DNA from: Acetobacteraceae bacterium
GTDB lineage: Bacteria > Pseudomonadota > Alphaproteobacteria > Acetobacterales > Acetobacteraceae
NCBI GenBank assembly: GCA_025360065.1
Contig: JANYCX010000031.1
Span: 1 to 50,062 of the forward strand
Length of the DNA: 50,062 nt
Direction of reading: 5' to 3'
Shown in pieces: positions 42,632 to 50,062 of the stretch. The position numbers and the translations under genes are program-made. Within the stretch, counting starts at the first letter, position 1, and the number at the start of each line of letters is the position of its first letter. The notes beneath the pieces were generated by a model. The model had not been told where the DNA came from. It ran no database searches and worked only from the letters and a program-made list of their open reading frames with translations.

Positions 42632-43338
42632 GGGCGCGATTGCTCGGGGTTCAGCCGGTACCCGCCACCCTCGGTGACCAGCAGTTTGGCCGCCGACGGA
42701 TCGGTTTCAATCTTCTGACGCAGACGATAAATATGAGTTTCGAGCGTGTGGGTTGTCACCTGGGCATTATAGCCCCAGACCTCGTTCAACAGGGTCTGGC
42801 GACCTACCGCAACCGAACCGGCGCGGTAGAGAAATTTGAGGATCGCGGCCTCTTTCTCGGTTAGCTTGATGCGGCGTTTCTGGTCAGGAAGTTCAAGCAC
42901 CTTGGCGGCAGGGCGGAACACGAACGGGCCGATCAGAAAAATAACGTCCTCGCTGCTGTCAAAGCTGCGCAATTGCGCCCGCAAGCGCGCCAGCAGTTCC
43001 GCGAGGCGAAACGGCTTGGCGATATAATCATTGGCGCCCGCCTCAAGGCCATTGACGACATCGGACTCCGTGCCCGATCCGGTCAGCATGATAATCGGGA
43101 TCTTGATCCCGGCGCCCCGCAGCCGCGCGCATAAATCGCGCCCGTTGCCATCAGGCAGCGCGATATCAAGCATCAGGGCATCGAAATGGCGTCCCCGGTC
43201 GAGCAGTATTGCGTCGGCCTCGGCAATGCTGCCGGCCTGGCTGACCACAAACTCCCCCCCCAAGCCGAGCTGTTCGGCCAGGATCGCGCATAACGCCGGA
43301 TCATCATCGACGATCAATACTGGGCGGGCAGCCGCCAT
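42613..43338 (-). CDS. OmpR-type response regulator (orphan)
   Basis: Two-component response regulator (241 aa). The receiver domain starts ARPVLIVDDDPALC and has the phospho-acceptor Asp in LMLDIALPDGNG (about residue 55). The C-terminal winged helix is IKLTEKEAAILKFLYRAG and VTTHTLETHIYRLRQKIE. ATG 43338 is chosen over 43374 because AGGAG lies 9 nt upstream. No histidine kinase is in the window. The last residues (PDTIRR) are encoded by the right arm of the hairpin repeat at 42579-42631, so the natural C-terminus may have been altered by the repeat. Confidence 0.92.
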   Translation of the reverse strand: MAAARPVLIVDDDPALCAILAEQLGLGGEFVVSQAGSIAEADAILLDRGRHFDALMLDIALPDGNGRDLCARLRGAGIKIPIIMLTGSGTESDVVNGLEAGANDYIAKPFRLAELLARLRAQLRSFDSSEDVIFLIGPFVFRPAAKVLELPDQKRRIKLTEKEAAILKFLYRAGSVAVGRQTLLNEVWGYNAQVTTHTLETHIYRLRQKIETDPSAAKLLVTEGGGYRLNPEQSRPDTIRR

Positions 43339-43443
43339 TCCCCAAGACTCCTCTGGTCGGTCCACACGACGCATGTTTATGCGATAAAACAGTGACCGGC
43401 GCGACTCCTCATGCGGCAGATGCGCGCACTGCCCTAGCGGCAG

Positions 43444-43472
43444 AAAACGACCAAACCCGTTTCAATCGTTTT
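43444..43472. promoter_or_regulatory. 7-bp inverted repeat in the divergent RR-ribA region
   Basis: AAAACGA (43444-43450) and TCGTTTT (43466-43472) are perfectly complementary, 15 nt apart, in the 291-nt region between the response regulator and ribA. Possible operator for the autoregulated response regulator. Function inferred only from symmetry. Confidence 0.25.
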
Positions 43473-43578
43473 GCAGCTTCCCATCATCCAATGGGTTAGA
43501 TTTATCACGCGGCCCCCCATATGGCCAATCAGCCGTTTGCAACGGGAATAATTCTGTCGCAATGATCGTCCTTCACCA

Positions 43579-43610
43579 CCTCGTTGGCGGCCATATTCCG
43601 CCAATCGAGG
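43579..43610 (+). promoter_or_regulatory. leader hairpin upstream of ribA
   Basis: CCTCGTTGGCGG (43579-43590) pairs with CCGCCAATCGAGG (43598-43610), 12 bp with one bulged T and a 7-nt loop. It lies 19 nt before the ribA ATG. It is not an FMN riboswitch by sequence. It could be a transcription or translation control element, or a protein site. Confidence 0.4.
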
Positions 43611-43629
43611 TCTGAACCGTGGAATAAGA

Positions 43630-44784
43630 ATGACCGCTCTACCGCCGCGCGACCATGATGCAGACCTGATGTCAGACCGGGTTTCCGCGCGCATCAGCCC
43701 CCTGCCCGACCCCGAGACTTTGCGGGTGCGTCGGGTGCACCGCGCGATCGCGGATCTGCGCCGCGGCACCCCGGTGATCCTGAATGGTGCCGCACCGCTG
43801 ATCGTGTTGGGTGCCGAAACTGCCGGGGCTGCCGGGCTGGAAGATATTGCGGCACTCGCCGCCGGACCGGCATGTTTGCTGCTGGCCAGCGGGCGGGCTG
43901 AAACCGTGACCGGAGTTGGCGCCACCGTCATTGCGGTGGCGACGCCGAAAGGGTTGCTGGCCCCGGCTTTTCTGAGGGCGCTTGCCGACCCGACTGCCGA
44001 ACAGATGCTTGGTATACATCCCAAGACGGTGCCGGTGCCCGTGCTCGCCGATGCTGCCATTCTGTTGGCCAAGCTCGCGCGACTGCTGCCGGCGGCCCTG
44101 GTGGCGCCAATTGCGGCGCTGGATGCGGCGCGGCTCCGCGATTTGCTGGTCGTTGAGGTGGGCGATGTGTGGGCCTATCCGGCGATTGCGGCAACCAGGC
44201 TGGTGCGGGTCGCGGAAGCATCGGTCCCGCTTGAAGACGCCCCCGATGCGCGCATCATTGCATTTCGCGCGCCCGATGCCGGGATTGAGCATTTGGCGAT
44301 CCTGGTCGGGCGTCCCGAAGCGGCAGAAGCGCCGCTGGTGCGGCTCCACTCGGAATGTTTCACCGGCGATCTGCTCGGCAGTTTGCGCTGCGATTGCGGG
44401 GCGCAGCTGCGCGGCGCGATAGCGCGCATGGCAGCCGATGGGGCGGGTGTGCTGATCTACCTCGCCCAGGAAGGCCGCGGGATTGGCTTGGCCAACAAGC
44501 TGCGTGCCTACACGATGCAGGATCGCGGGCTCGACACGATCGATGCTAATCGGGCGCTGGGCTGGGGCGCGGATGAGCGGAACTTCATGGTCGCGGCCAC
44601 CATGCTGGAAGAACTCGGTATTCCGTCGATCCGGCTGCTGACCAATAATCCCGACAAAGTTGCCGCGATGACCAGCTGCGGCATCCGGGTGCAAACCCGT
44701 GAGGAGCACGCTTTCGCGCCCAATGGGGTGAACAACCACTACCTCGACACCAAAATGCGGCGTTTTGGGCATCTTTTGGGTTGA
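43630..44784 (+). CDS. ribA: GTP cyclohydrolase II with degenerate N-terminal DHBP-synthase-like domain
   Basis: Riboflavin biosynthesis enzyme (384 aa) opening GTP to the pyrimidine precursor. The C-terminal ~190 residues are canonical RibA: VRLHSECFTGDLLGSLRCDCGAQL (three zinc Cys), YLAQEGRGIGLANKLRAY and LLTNNPDKVAAM. The N-terminal ~180 residues resemble 3,4-dihydroxybutanone-phosphate synthase in layout (AIADLRRGTPVILNG) but lack the acidic DREnEGD active-site motif, so this half is probably inactive. It is followed by an L,D-transpeptidase gene with a possible TTGA overlap. Confidence 0.9.
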   Translation: MTALPPRDHDADLMSDRVSARISPLPDPETLRVRRVHRAIADLRRGTPVILNGAAPLIVLGAETAGAAGLEDIAALAAGPACLLLASGRAETVTGVGATVIAVATPKGLLAPAFLRALADPTAEQMLGIHPKTVPVPVLADAAILLAKLARLLPAALVAPIAALDAARLRDLLVVEVGDVWAYPAIAATRLVRVAEASVPLEDAPDARIIAFRAPDAGIEHLAILVGRPEAAEAPLVRLHSECFTGDLLGSLRCDCGAQLRGAIARMAADGAGVLIYLAQEGRGIGLANKLRAYTMQDRGLDTIDANRALGWGADERNFMVAATMLEELGIPSIRLLTNNPDKVAAMTSCGIRVQTREEHAFAPNGVNNHYLDTKMRRFGHLLG

Positions 44785-44798
44785 CGGTAGCACCCGCC

Positions 44799-45305
44799 AT
44801 GGTTGATCCAAGCCGGATCGCCCGAGTCACGCGCGATGGTTGGCTGATCCACCGCGATCGGCGGATGCGGGCAGCGCTCGGGCACGGCGGCGTGCGGGCC
44901 GACAAGCAGGAAGGCGATGGCGCCACGCCCCTGGGGATTTTGCCGTTGCGCCGGGTGTTCTACCGCGCCGACCGCATCGCCATCCCGACCACCCAATTGC
45001 CGCGGGAGCCGATTACCCAAGCGGATGGCTGGTGCGACGATCCGACCGACCGTGCCTATAATTGCCATGTCGGGCTGCCCTATGCCGGCCGGCACGAGGA
45101 ATTATGGCGCGCTGATCATATTTATGACCTGGTGATTGTGCTCGGCTGGAACGATGCGCCGGTGATCGCCCGCCGCGGCAGTGCGATATTTCTTCATCTC
45201 GCGCGCCCGGATTACGCGCCCACTGATGGCTGCATTGCGCTCAGCCTGCCCGATTTGGGCTGGTTGCTGGGTGGAGGGGTGGCCGCACTCGAGGTCGTGA
45301 GTTAG
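44799..45305 (+). CDS. L,D-transpeptidase (YkuD) family protein
   Basis: YkuD-fold protein (168 aa). The catalytic region is FLHLARPDYAPTDGCIALSLPDL, with the His in LHLARP and the nucleophile Cys in TDGCIAL. Also present are RADKQEGDGATPLGILPLRRV and YNCHVGLPY. L,D-transpeptidases cross-link peptidoglycan outside the membrane, yet no signal peptide is visible, as in other short alphaproteobacterial members. TTG 44781, overlapping the ribA stop as TTGA, is an alternative start adding six residues. Confidence 0.85.
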   Translation: MVDPSRIARVTRDGWLIHRDRRMRAALGHGGVRADKQEGDGATPLGILPLRRVFYRADRIAIPTTQLPREPITQADGWCDDPTDRAYNCHVGLPYAGRHEELWRADHIYDLVIVLGWNDAPVIARRGSAIFLHLARPDYAPTDGCIALSLPDLGWLLGGGVAALEVVS

Positions 45306-45324
45306 CACGCTACCAAGTTATTAC

Positions 45325-45345
45325 AATGACTTCTACCAAGTCATT
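45325..45345 (+). terminator. hairpin between convergent genes
   Basis: AATGACTT (45325-45332) pairs perfectly with AAGTCATT (45338-45345) around the loop CTACC, followed further on by ATTAATTTTT. It lies 20 nt after the transpeptidase stop. The stop codon of the opposite gene (CTA, 45333-45335) is in the loop. It is AT-rich, so termination is likely weak. Confidence 0.4.
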
Positions 45346-46343
45346 GCAGTATTAATTTTTCCGACTCGGCGAGTGCTGCGTGCGCCGAACGCGCTCTGCC
45401 ATTCCTTGAAGATCATGTAGCGCGGTGCAAGAAAGTGATAGGTCTTGGCGACGAGGTGCCAGCCTTGCTCGTCGAGGCCGCGGACTGCAACCGGGCCGGC
45501 GGCTTCCCAGGCAAGCAGGATCGGTTCCCATGCGCGTTGACTTCGGTAAAGCGAGTCGCGGTTGGAGCGGATAAAGGCACGCTGATTGGCTGGGTTGCGC
45601 AATGCAGCCATGATTTCCCCGGTTTGGGCGTCAATATCCCAAAATCTCTGGCTGATCGCGGTCGTCGCGGCGACGCTGAGTTTCGTGGTTTGCTGCAGCG
45701 CTTCCTGTCGCACTACGCCGAGCCGCTGGCCGCGGCCAAGGCCGGCAAGGATGCCGCTCACCAGTATCACCCGCCGCAACAAGCCGTCGCGTAGCGCCTC
45801 GATATAGGCGAGTTCCTCAGCGAGGGCGGTGATCAGCGTCAGCACCTCGGCCGAATTGCTCAGATGCAAGGTTTCGGCAGCACGTTCAAACGCGTCCTGC
45901 ACAATCTGGCGCAGCGCGGCATCGTCGTCGAGGGCGGCGGACAGGGTTTCGGCCGTGAGGCTTGCCGCTCGGTCAGGTGCAATCCAGGTCAGCAATTGCA
46001 TACGCAGTTTATTACTGGCGAGCCGGCGATGCCGGTCGCCGGGTTCCCAGCTTGCCTCCCCGTTCAGTACCTCGGTTGGCAACGCATCGCCGATGCGGAG
46101 TCCTGGCACGAAATCCAGGCTTTCGGCAATCAGACCAAGCATGCGTCCGTCGGGACTGGCGTCCTCGATCGCGAATTCACGTTGCAACGAGCGCAGCGGC
46201 ACCGCGGCTTCACGGTCGCCCATTTCAACCACCACCACCGGCGTGCCGTCGGTTTCAGACCGGCGGAACATCCGGACATTGAGCGTACTGAAGATCGGGT
46301 GATACAAAAGGCAGAGTTCTGTTTCCGACGATGGCGCCAGCAT
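45333..46343 (-). CDS. conserved-looking hypothetical protein, 336 aa
   Basis: I do not recognise this family. Predicted soluble, mostly helical in the middle (~residues 110-220), with an N-terminal beta-rich part (FSTLNVRMFRRSE, VVVVEMGDREAAVPL) and a C-terminal Trp/aromatic-rich part (LLAWEAAGPVAVRGLDEQGW, YHFLAPRYMIFKEWQ). No signal peptide or membrane segment is visible. Codon use is as in its neighbours, and the protein is compositionally normal, supporting a real gene. It is divergent from the degenerate EAL gene with a 148-nt gap. The last codons run into the hairpin at 45325-45345. Confidence 0.7.
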   Translation of the reverse strand: MLAPSSETELCLLYHPIFSTLNVRMFRRSETDGTPVVVVEMGDREAAVPLRSLQREFAIEDASPDGRMLGLIAESLDFVPGLRIGDALPTEVLNGEASWEPGDRHRRLASNKLRMQLLTWIAPDRAASLTAETLSAALDDDAALRQIVQDAFERAAETLHLSNSAEVLTLITALAEELAYIEALRDGLLRRVILVSGILAGLGRGQRLGVVRQEALQQTTKLSVAATTAISQRFWDIDAQTGEIMAALRNPANQRAFIRSNRDSLYRSQRAWEPILLAWEAAGPVAVRGLDEQGWHLVAKTYHFLAPRYMIFKEWQSAFGARSTRRVGKINTAMTW

Positions 46344-46491
46344 CGCACTTCTCCGTTCTTGAAGGCCATAGTTTCGACCTGCAAGGTTAAGGAACCGTCA
46401 TCGCTCCGGCTGGTCACACTGCCCCCGTAAGAAATTCTTCACGATTTTGCGCAATTTTGCGACGAATGGGATTTTGAGGGCACTTACCATG

Positions 46492-47217
46492 GCGCATGAT
46501 ACAATTATCGATTTCCAGACCCAAGCTAACCGGGCGCCAGACACACCGGCATTGGGCTACCAACCGATCCTGTCACTCAGTGACGGCGACGTGGTTGCAG
46601 TGAAGATGGTCCGACCTCGCGCGATGCATGGAAACAGGCACGGAACCATTTCATCGTCCAATCGATACCGCGATATGCTGCATGACGGCCTGACTGAGGC
46701 GCATAATTGGCCTGCAGCGGTTGCCATATGGCTGGCCTTTCCCGGCAGCGAACTCAACAATCCCGACTTCCCGCTCGAACTGCACCGAGCCCTGCGGCGT
46801 GCAGATATTCCAGCTGAACGACTGACCTTGAAACTGCCGGAAACGACGGCCATGCCGATCACCACCGACGGGTTGTTATCGCTGGCAGGGTTGCGCGACC
46901 TTGGCGTTGGTTTGGTGTTGACCGAGTTCGGGGGCGCAATCACCAGCCTGTCAATGCTGCGCCGCCTGCCTTTGACGGCCGTGGCACTCAGCTCTGTGGT
47001 CGTTGGTGGTTTGCCGGAAGATCGCGAGGATGCGGCATTGGTGCGCGCGGCAATTTCGATGGCGCATGTGCTTGGGATATCGATCATCGCGACTGGGATT
47101 GCGACCGATGCGCAGCGCGGCTGGCTCGCCGGATTGGGGTGCACGGCAGGTCTTGGACCACTGTTTGCCACCCCTATGCCGGCCGACAAGATGGGCCGTT
47201 GGTTGCGCGGCGACTGA
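46492..47217 (+). CDS. degenerate EAL-domain protein
   Basis: EAL-fold protein (241 aa) without the catalytic residues of cyclic-di-GMP phosphodiesterases. The alignment is clear: GYQPILSLSDGDVVAVKMVRP matches the start of an EAL domain, but the motif E-A-L is K39-M40-V41. The expected DDFG(T/S)G region reads TEFGGA in LGVGLVLTEFGGAITSLSMLRRLPLTAV, and the final part GWLAGLGCTAGLGPLFATPMPADK matches the usual YFGKPLPA end. ATG 46492 is chosen because GAGGG precedes it; a TTG at 46447 is possible. Probably a c-di-GMP or protein-binding adaptor rather than an enzyme. Confidence 0.8.
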   Translation, partial: AHDTIIDFQTQANRAPDTPALGYQPILSLSDGDVVAVKMVRPRAMHGNRHGTISSSNRYRDMLHDGLTEAHNWPAAVAIWLAFPGSELNNPDFPLELHRALRRADIPAERLTLKLPETTAMPITTDGLLSLAGLRDLGVGLVLTEFGGAITSLSMLRRLPLTAVALSSVVVGGLPEDREDAALVRAAISMAHVLGISIIATGIATDAQRGWLAGLGCTAGLGPLFATPMPADKMGRWLRGD

Positions 47218-47262
47218 ACCAAGCCCCTTGCTGTCCAGCCATCCTGGTCGCAATAGAGCCTC

Positions 47263-47541
47263 GTGACCGACATATACACGTCCATGATTCTAGCGTTGAC
47301 CCAGGTAAGCGGCCGCGACGGCTCAATCAGCCCGACCGACGCTGCCCGCGCGGTTGCCACTGTGCTGGTGCCCGAAGGTGGGCCGGATGCGTGGCATGCC
47401 CATCTGGCGCCGGTTCGCCGCGCCGCCCGATTGCTCGCGCGCAGCGGCCATATTGAGATTTTGCGCAAAGGCAAGCCGGTTGATCCGGCGGGCGCGAAAG
47501 GCGTGATCCGCTTGCGCATTGCCGCCGCGACGGAGGCCTGA
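47263..47541 (+). CDS. DUF3253 small protein
   Basis: 92-aa protein of the DUF3253 type, a small winged-helix-like family with unknown role. Recognisable parts are MILALTQVSGRDGSISPTDAARAV and the C-terminal RRAARLLARSGHIEILRKGK with VDPAGAKGVIRLRI. GTG 47263 is the likely start; ATG 47284 would shorten it by seven residues. The RBS GGAGG of the next gene is inside its end, and its TGA is one base before the ABC transporter ATG, so the two are translationally coupled. Confidence 0.75.
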   Translation: MTDIYTSMILALTQVSGRDGSISPTDAARAVATVLVPEGGPDAWHAHLAPVRRAARLLARSGHIEILRKGKPVDPAGAKGVIRLRIAAATEA

Positions 47542-47542
47542 G

Positions 47543-49267
47543 ATGCGCATTATCGGTCCTCTGCTGAAGGATGCCTGGCGTCTGGCGCGACCCTATTTTG
47601 CGTCGGAAGAAAAATACCGCGCCTGGCTGCTGCTGGTCGCAATCATCGGCCTGACCCTTGGTCTGGTCGGGCTCGATGTGGTGCTGAGTTTTTGGAACCG
47701 CGCTTTTTACGATTCGCTCCAGGCCAAGGATGCCCAGGCGTTCATGGCGTTGTTGCTGACCTGGCATATCGCCGATGGCTGGCTACTGCCGGGCTTTGTC
47801 TGGGTCGCTGGCGCTTATGTGGTGGTGTCGGTTTACTTGCGCTATCTGACCCAGATGCTGGTCATCGGCTGGCGCGCCTGGATGACCCAGCGCTTCGTCG
47901 CCGCCTGGATGTCCGATCAGGTCTATTACCGGCTCGGCCTAACCGACACCGGCCGCACCAAGGCCGACAATCCTGACCAGCGCATCGCCGAGGACGTCCG
48001 CGATTTCGTCGATCGCAGCCTGAGCCTCAGCCTCGATCTGATGTCGAACCTGGTGTCGCTGACCAGTTTTATCGCGATTTTGTGGAGCCTGTCGGGGCCG
48101 TTGACCCTGCTTGGAGTGACGATCCCTGGCTACATGGTGTGGGCGGCGCTGCTTTATGCCGCGTTGGGCAGCGTGTTGATCCATTATGTCGGCAAGCCAT
48201 TGGCCGGATTGCGCTTCCGCCAGCAAAAGGTCGAAGCCGATTTCCGCTTTGCGATGATGCGGCTGCGGGAAAATGCCGAGGGCGTGGCGCTTTATCGGGG
48301 CGAGGCCGATGAAAACCAGGGCCTTCGCGCGCGCTTTGCCGCCCTGATCGCCAACTGGTGGGACATCATGCGCCGCGCCAAGCTGATCAATGCCATCGCT
48401 GCCGCCTACGGCCAGGCCGCGGTGGTGTTTCCGGTGCTGGTCGCAGCCCCGCGCTTCTTCGCAGGCGAGATCGCGTTGGGCGGCCTGACCCAGACCGCTG
48501 GCGCCTTCGGACAGGTGCAGGGTTCGATGTCCTGGTTCGTCAATTCCTATGCGGGCCTTGCCGAATGGCGTGCCATTGTTGACCGGCTGGCGGGATTTGA
48601 ACGCGCGATGGCCACCGCGCGGGGGCAGACATCCCTGGTCGAGACCGACGCCAAGGATGGCAATTTCGCGCTGGCCGGGGCTGATCTCGGCCTGCCGGAT
48701 GGCCGCGCGCTGGTGGCGGCGCTCGATCTGGTGCTGAAGCGGGGCCAATCGGTCGTGGTCACCGGGCGGTCAGGGTCGGGCAAATCGACCTTGTTTCGCG
48801 CGCTCGCCGGCATCTGGCCGTTTGCATCCGGCATTATCCGCCGCCCCGAGGCTTCCAGCCTGTTCCTACCACAACGACCCTATTTGCCGCTCGGCAGTTT
48901 GCGCCGGGCGCTGACCTACCCGGACAAGGCGGCGATCCATGCAGACCTGGCACTGGTCGCGGTGCTGGAAAAAGTCGGGCTGGGCGGTTTGGCCGACCAG
49001 TTGGACGCCGAGGATGAATGGGGCCAGCGCCTGTCGGGCGGCGAACAGCAACGCATCGCGATTGCGCGTGCGCTGCTGCAACGCCCGGATTGGTTGTTCC
49101 TTGATGAAGCGACCGCGAGCCTCGACCCGGACAGCGAGGCGATGCTGTATGGGTTACTGAAACGGGAATTGCCGGGGACGACGATTGTCTCGATCGCGCA
49201 CCGCCCGGCAGTGGCAGGGTTCCATGATCGCCATCTGGTGGTTGGGCAGGACGGAAAAATTATCTGA
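47543..49267 (+). CDS. ABC transporter with SbmA/BacA-type membrane domain fused to ATPase (YddA-like)
   Basis: Membrane-ATPase half transporter (574 aa). The N-terminal domain (ABC_membrane_2/SbmA-BacA) has about six membrane helices with LSFWNRAFYDSLQAKD, YLRYLTQMLVIGWRAWMTQRF and NPDQRIAEDVRDF, typical of YddA/Rv1819c. The C-terminal ATPase has Walker A GRSGSGKSTLFRAL, signature LSGGEQQRIAIARALL and Walker B WLFLDEATASLD. It is likely a dimeric importer/exporter of peptides, antimicrobial peptides or cobalamin-like compounds. ATG 47543 is chosen because GGAGG lies 5-10 nt upstream. Convergent with recQ, only 26 nt apart. Confidence 0.92.
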   Translation: MRIIGPLLKDAWRLARPYFASEEKYRAWLLLVAIIGLTLGLVGLDVVLSFWNRAFYDSLQAKDAQAFMALLLTWHIADGWLLPGFVWVAGAYVVVSVYLRYLTQMLVIGWRAWMTQRFVAAWMSDQVYYRLGLTDTGRTKADNPDQRIAEDVRDFVDRSLSLSLDLMSNLVSLTSFIAILWSLSGPLTLLGVTIPGYMVWAALLYAALGSVLIHYVGKPLAGLRFRQQKVEADFRFAMMRLRENAEGVALYRGEADENQGLRARFAALIANWWDIMRRAKLINAIAAAYGQAAVVFPVLVAAPRFFAGEIALGGLTQTAGAFGQVQGSMSWFVNSYAGLAEWRAIVDRLAGFERAMATARGQTSLVETDAKDGNFALAGADLGLPDGRALVAALDLVLKRGQSVVVTGRSGSGKSTLFRALAGIWPFASGIIRRPEASSLFLPQRPYLPLGSLRRALTYPDKAAIHADLALVAVLEKVGLGGLADQLDAEDEWGQRLSGGEQQRIAIARALLQRPDWLFLDEATASLDPDSEAMLYGLLKRELPGTTIVSIAHRPAVAGFHDRHLVVGQDGKII

Positions 49268-49293
49268 GGCGGGTTGCCAAGCGGCATTCCACG

Positions 49294-50062
49294 CTACGCA
49301 GCGTCGCGCAAAACCGCCAAAACTGCGTGACCGTAGCGCGCCAGCTTCGACGCGCCCACACCCTTGATCACTCCGAGCTCATCCAGCGTGCCGGGCTGCA
49401 CGGCCGCAATTTCGCGCAGCACAATGTCGTGGAAAATCACATAAGGCGGCACTGATTGTGCCTTGGCTTGCACCGCGCGCCATTTGCGCAACGCCTCGAA
49501 CCGCCCTTCATCCGCGCCCGAAATGCTCGACGTCGGGGGCGCACCGCGCGCGGCTTTGGTTTTACGCGGTGCCAGGGTATCTTCGCGCAGCATCACCTGC
49601 TCCTCGCCGCGCAGGATAGGCCGCGCCTTCTCCTGGTCCAACGTCAACGTCGCATATTCACCGCTATCGACGTTGAGCGCGCCCTTGGCGATCAACTGGC
49701 GCACCACGCCGCGCCAGAACCCCTCGGGGTGGTCGCGGCCGATGCCGAAGGTGGATAATTTATCGTGGCTCCAACGCTGGATTGCGTCGGACGCCTCGCC
49801 CATCAGTACTGAAATGACATGCTTGGCCCCGAAGCGCTGGCCGGTGCGATAGACCGCCGACAACACCTTCTGCGCCTCGATGGTGCCCAAAAACAAACCG
49901 ACCGGCGACACGCAATTATCGCAATGGCCGCAGGCCTGGGAAAATTCCTCGCCGAAACACGCCAGCAACGATTGCGTCCGGCACGCCGTTGTCTCGGTCA
50001 GCGAAATCATCGCCTCCAACCGAACGCGCTGGCTGCGTTTTTGGGTGTCTGGCGCGTTGGAT
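49294..50062 (-). CDS. recQ: ATP-dependent DNA helicase RecQ, C-terminal part (5' end outside window)
   Basis: 3'-5' DNA helicase in recombination and repair. The window holds ~256 codons from the zinc-binding region to the stop; the helicase core lies beyond the edge. Present are the RecQ zinc cluster (TACRTQ...CFGEEFSQACGHCDNC), the winged RQC domain (VLSAVYRTGQRFGAKHVISVLMG, SHDKLSTFGIG, FWRGVVRQLIAKGAL) and a C-terminal HRDC domain (RFEALRKWRAVQAKAQSVPPYVIF with GVGASKLARYG). The frame continues open to position 50062. Confidence 0.93.
   Translation of the reverse strand, partial: SNAPDTQKRSQRVRLEAMISLTETTACRTQSLLACFGEEFSQACGHCDNCVSPVGLFLGTIEAQKVLSAVYRTGQRFGAKHVISVLMGEASDAIQRWSHDKLSTFGIGRDHPEGFWRGVVRQLIAKGALNVDSGEYATLTLDQEKARPILRGEEQVMLREDTLAPRKTKAARGAPPTSSISGADEGRFEALRKWRAVQAKAQSVPPYVIFHDIVLREIAAVQPGTLDELGVIKGVGASKLARYGHAVLAVLRDAA

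Noticed and set aside
43375-43629. FMN riboswitch before ribA
   Set aside because: The conserved FMN aptamer core was not found. Only one simple hairpin is visible.
43434-44072. Minus-strand open frame across the ribA promoter and 5' end
   Set aside because: Overlaps the RibA N-terminal coding region and the leader hairpin; Ser/Ala/Arg-rich with no homology seen.
1-50062. CRISPR array, prophage, IS element, tRNA or rRNA gene
   Set aside because: No regularly spaced repeats, transposase or integrase, phage structural genes, or tRNA/rRNA-like sequences were seen by eye.

Overview
The window is a GC-rich, gene-dense chromosomal segment of an alphaproteobacterium, most likely in or near the Rhodospirillales/Acetobacteraceae (inferred). 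The evidence is a MucR-type regulator, a PhaR-type PHA regulator, a uvrA with a GTTC-N7-GTTC SOS box (the alphaproteobacterial LexA site), the UvrA zinc-finger variant CPVSGF, and several branched-chain-type ABC transport genes. I see no prophage, insertion-sequence transposase, CRISPR array, rRNA or tRNA gene.

Layout. (1) 1-6459, minus strand: a branched-chain amino-acid/amide (HAAT/Liv) ABC transporter operon, livG-livF-SBP-SBP-livH-livM, followed by a second livG paralogue cut by the window edge. The two solute-binding proteins are tandem duplicates. (2) 6741-15665, plus: an MdtABC-like RND efflux operon (outer-membrane factor, adaptor, two RND pumps of identical length) behind a good sigma-70-like promoter. 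(3) 15943-20104, plus: a DEAD-box RNA helicase, glutaryl-CoA dehydrogenase and an RlmD/RumA-like rRNA methyltransferase, chained by 4-nt overlaps and using TTG starts. (4) 20282-20832: a ccdAB toxin-antitoxin pair. (5) 20843-25185: a polyhydroxyalkanoate locus with phaR and a MetX-like hydrolase on minus, and a small coiled-coil protein, a class III-like PhaC and a thiolase (phaA) on plus. (6) 25492-33563, minus: a six-gene catabolic operon (class III aminotransferase, peptide/opine-type solute-binding protein, crotonase-fold protein, VOC protein, GMC oxidoreductase, aldehyde dehydrogenase) with no recognisable assigned pathway. (7) 33736-36900: a large BNR/sortilin-like beta-propeller protein. 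(8) 36958-40616: mucR and uvrA, divergent. (9) 40795-42553: a 1-Cys peroxiredoxin and a persulfide dioxygenase-rhodanese fusion. (10) 42613-47217: an orphan OmpR-type response regulator, ribA with a degenerate N-terminal domain, an L,D-transpeptidase-fold protein, an unknown 336-aa protein and a degenerate EAL protein. (11) 47263-50062: a DUF3253 protein, an SbmA/BacA-type ABC exporter and the C-terminal part of RecQ.

Two families of non-coding structured repeats are scattered between genes. One is a ~120-140-nt element whose two ends are each AT-rich palindromes related as inverted repeats (near 20107, 25361 and 37525, with a remnant at 28788). The other is a set of hairpins with conserved outer arms (TACCA-nn-CGCC / GGCG-nn-TGGTA) but different, still self-complementary, interiors (25199, 25301, 42579). 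These repeats, the overlapping small-protein/PhaC pair and the six-gene catabolic operon are the least conventional content.

Most genes are standard metabolic or housekeeping functions. Start codons were moved inward from the longest open frame wherever a ribosome binding site, signal peptide or family N-terminus argued for it.
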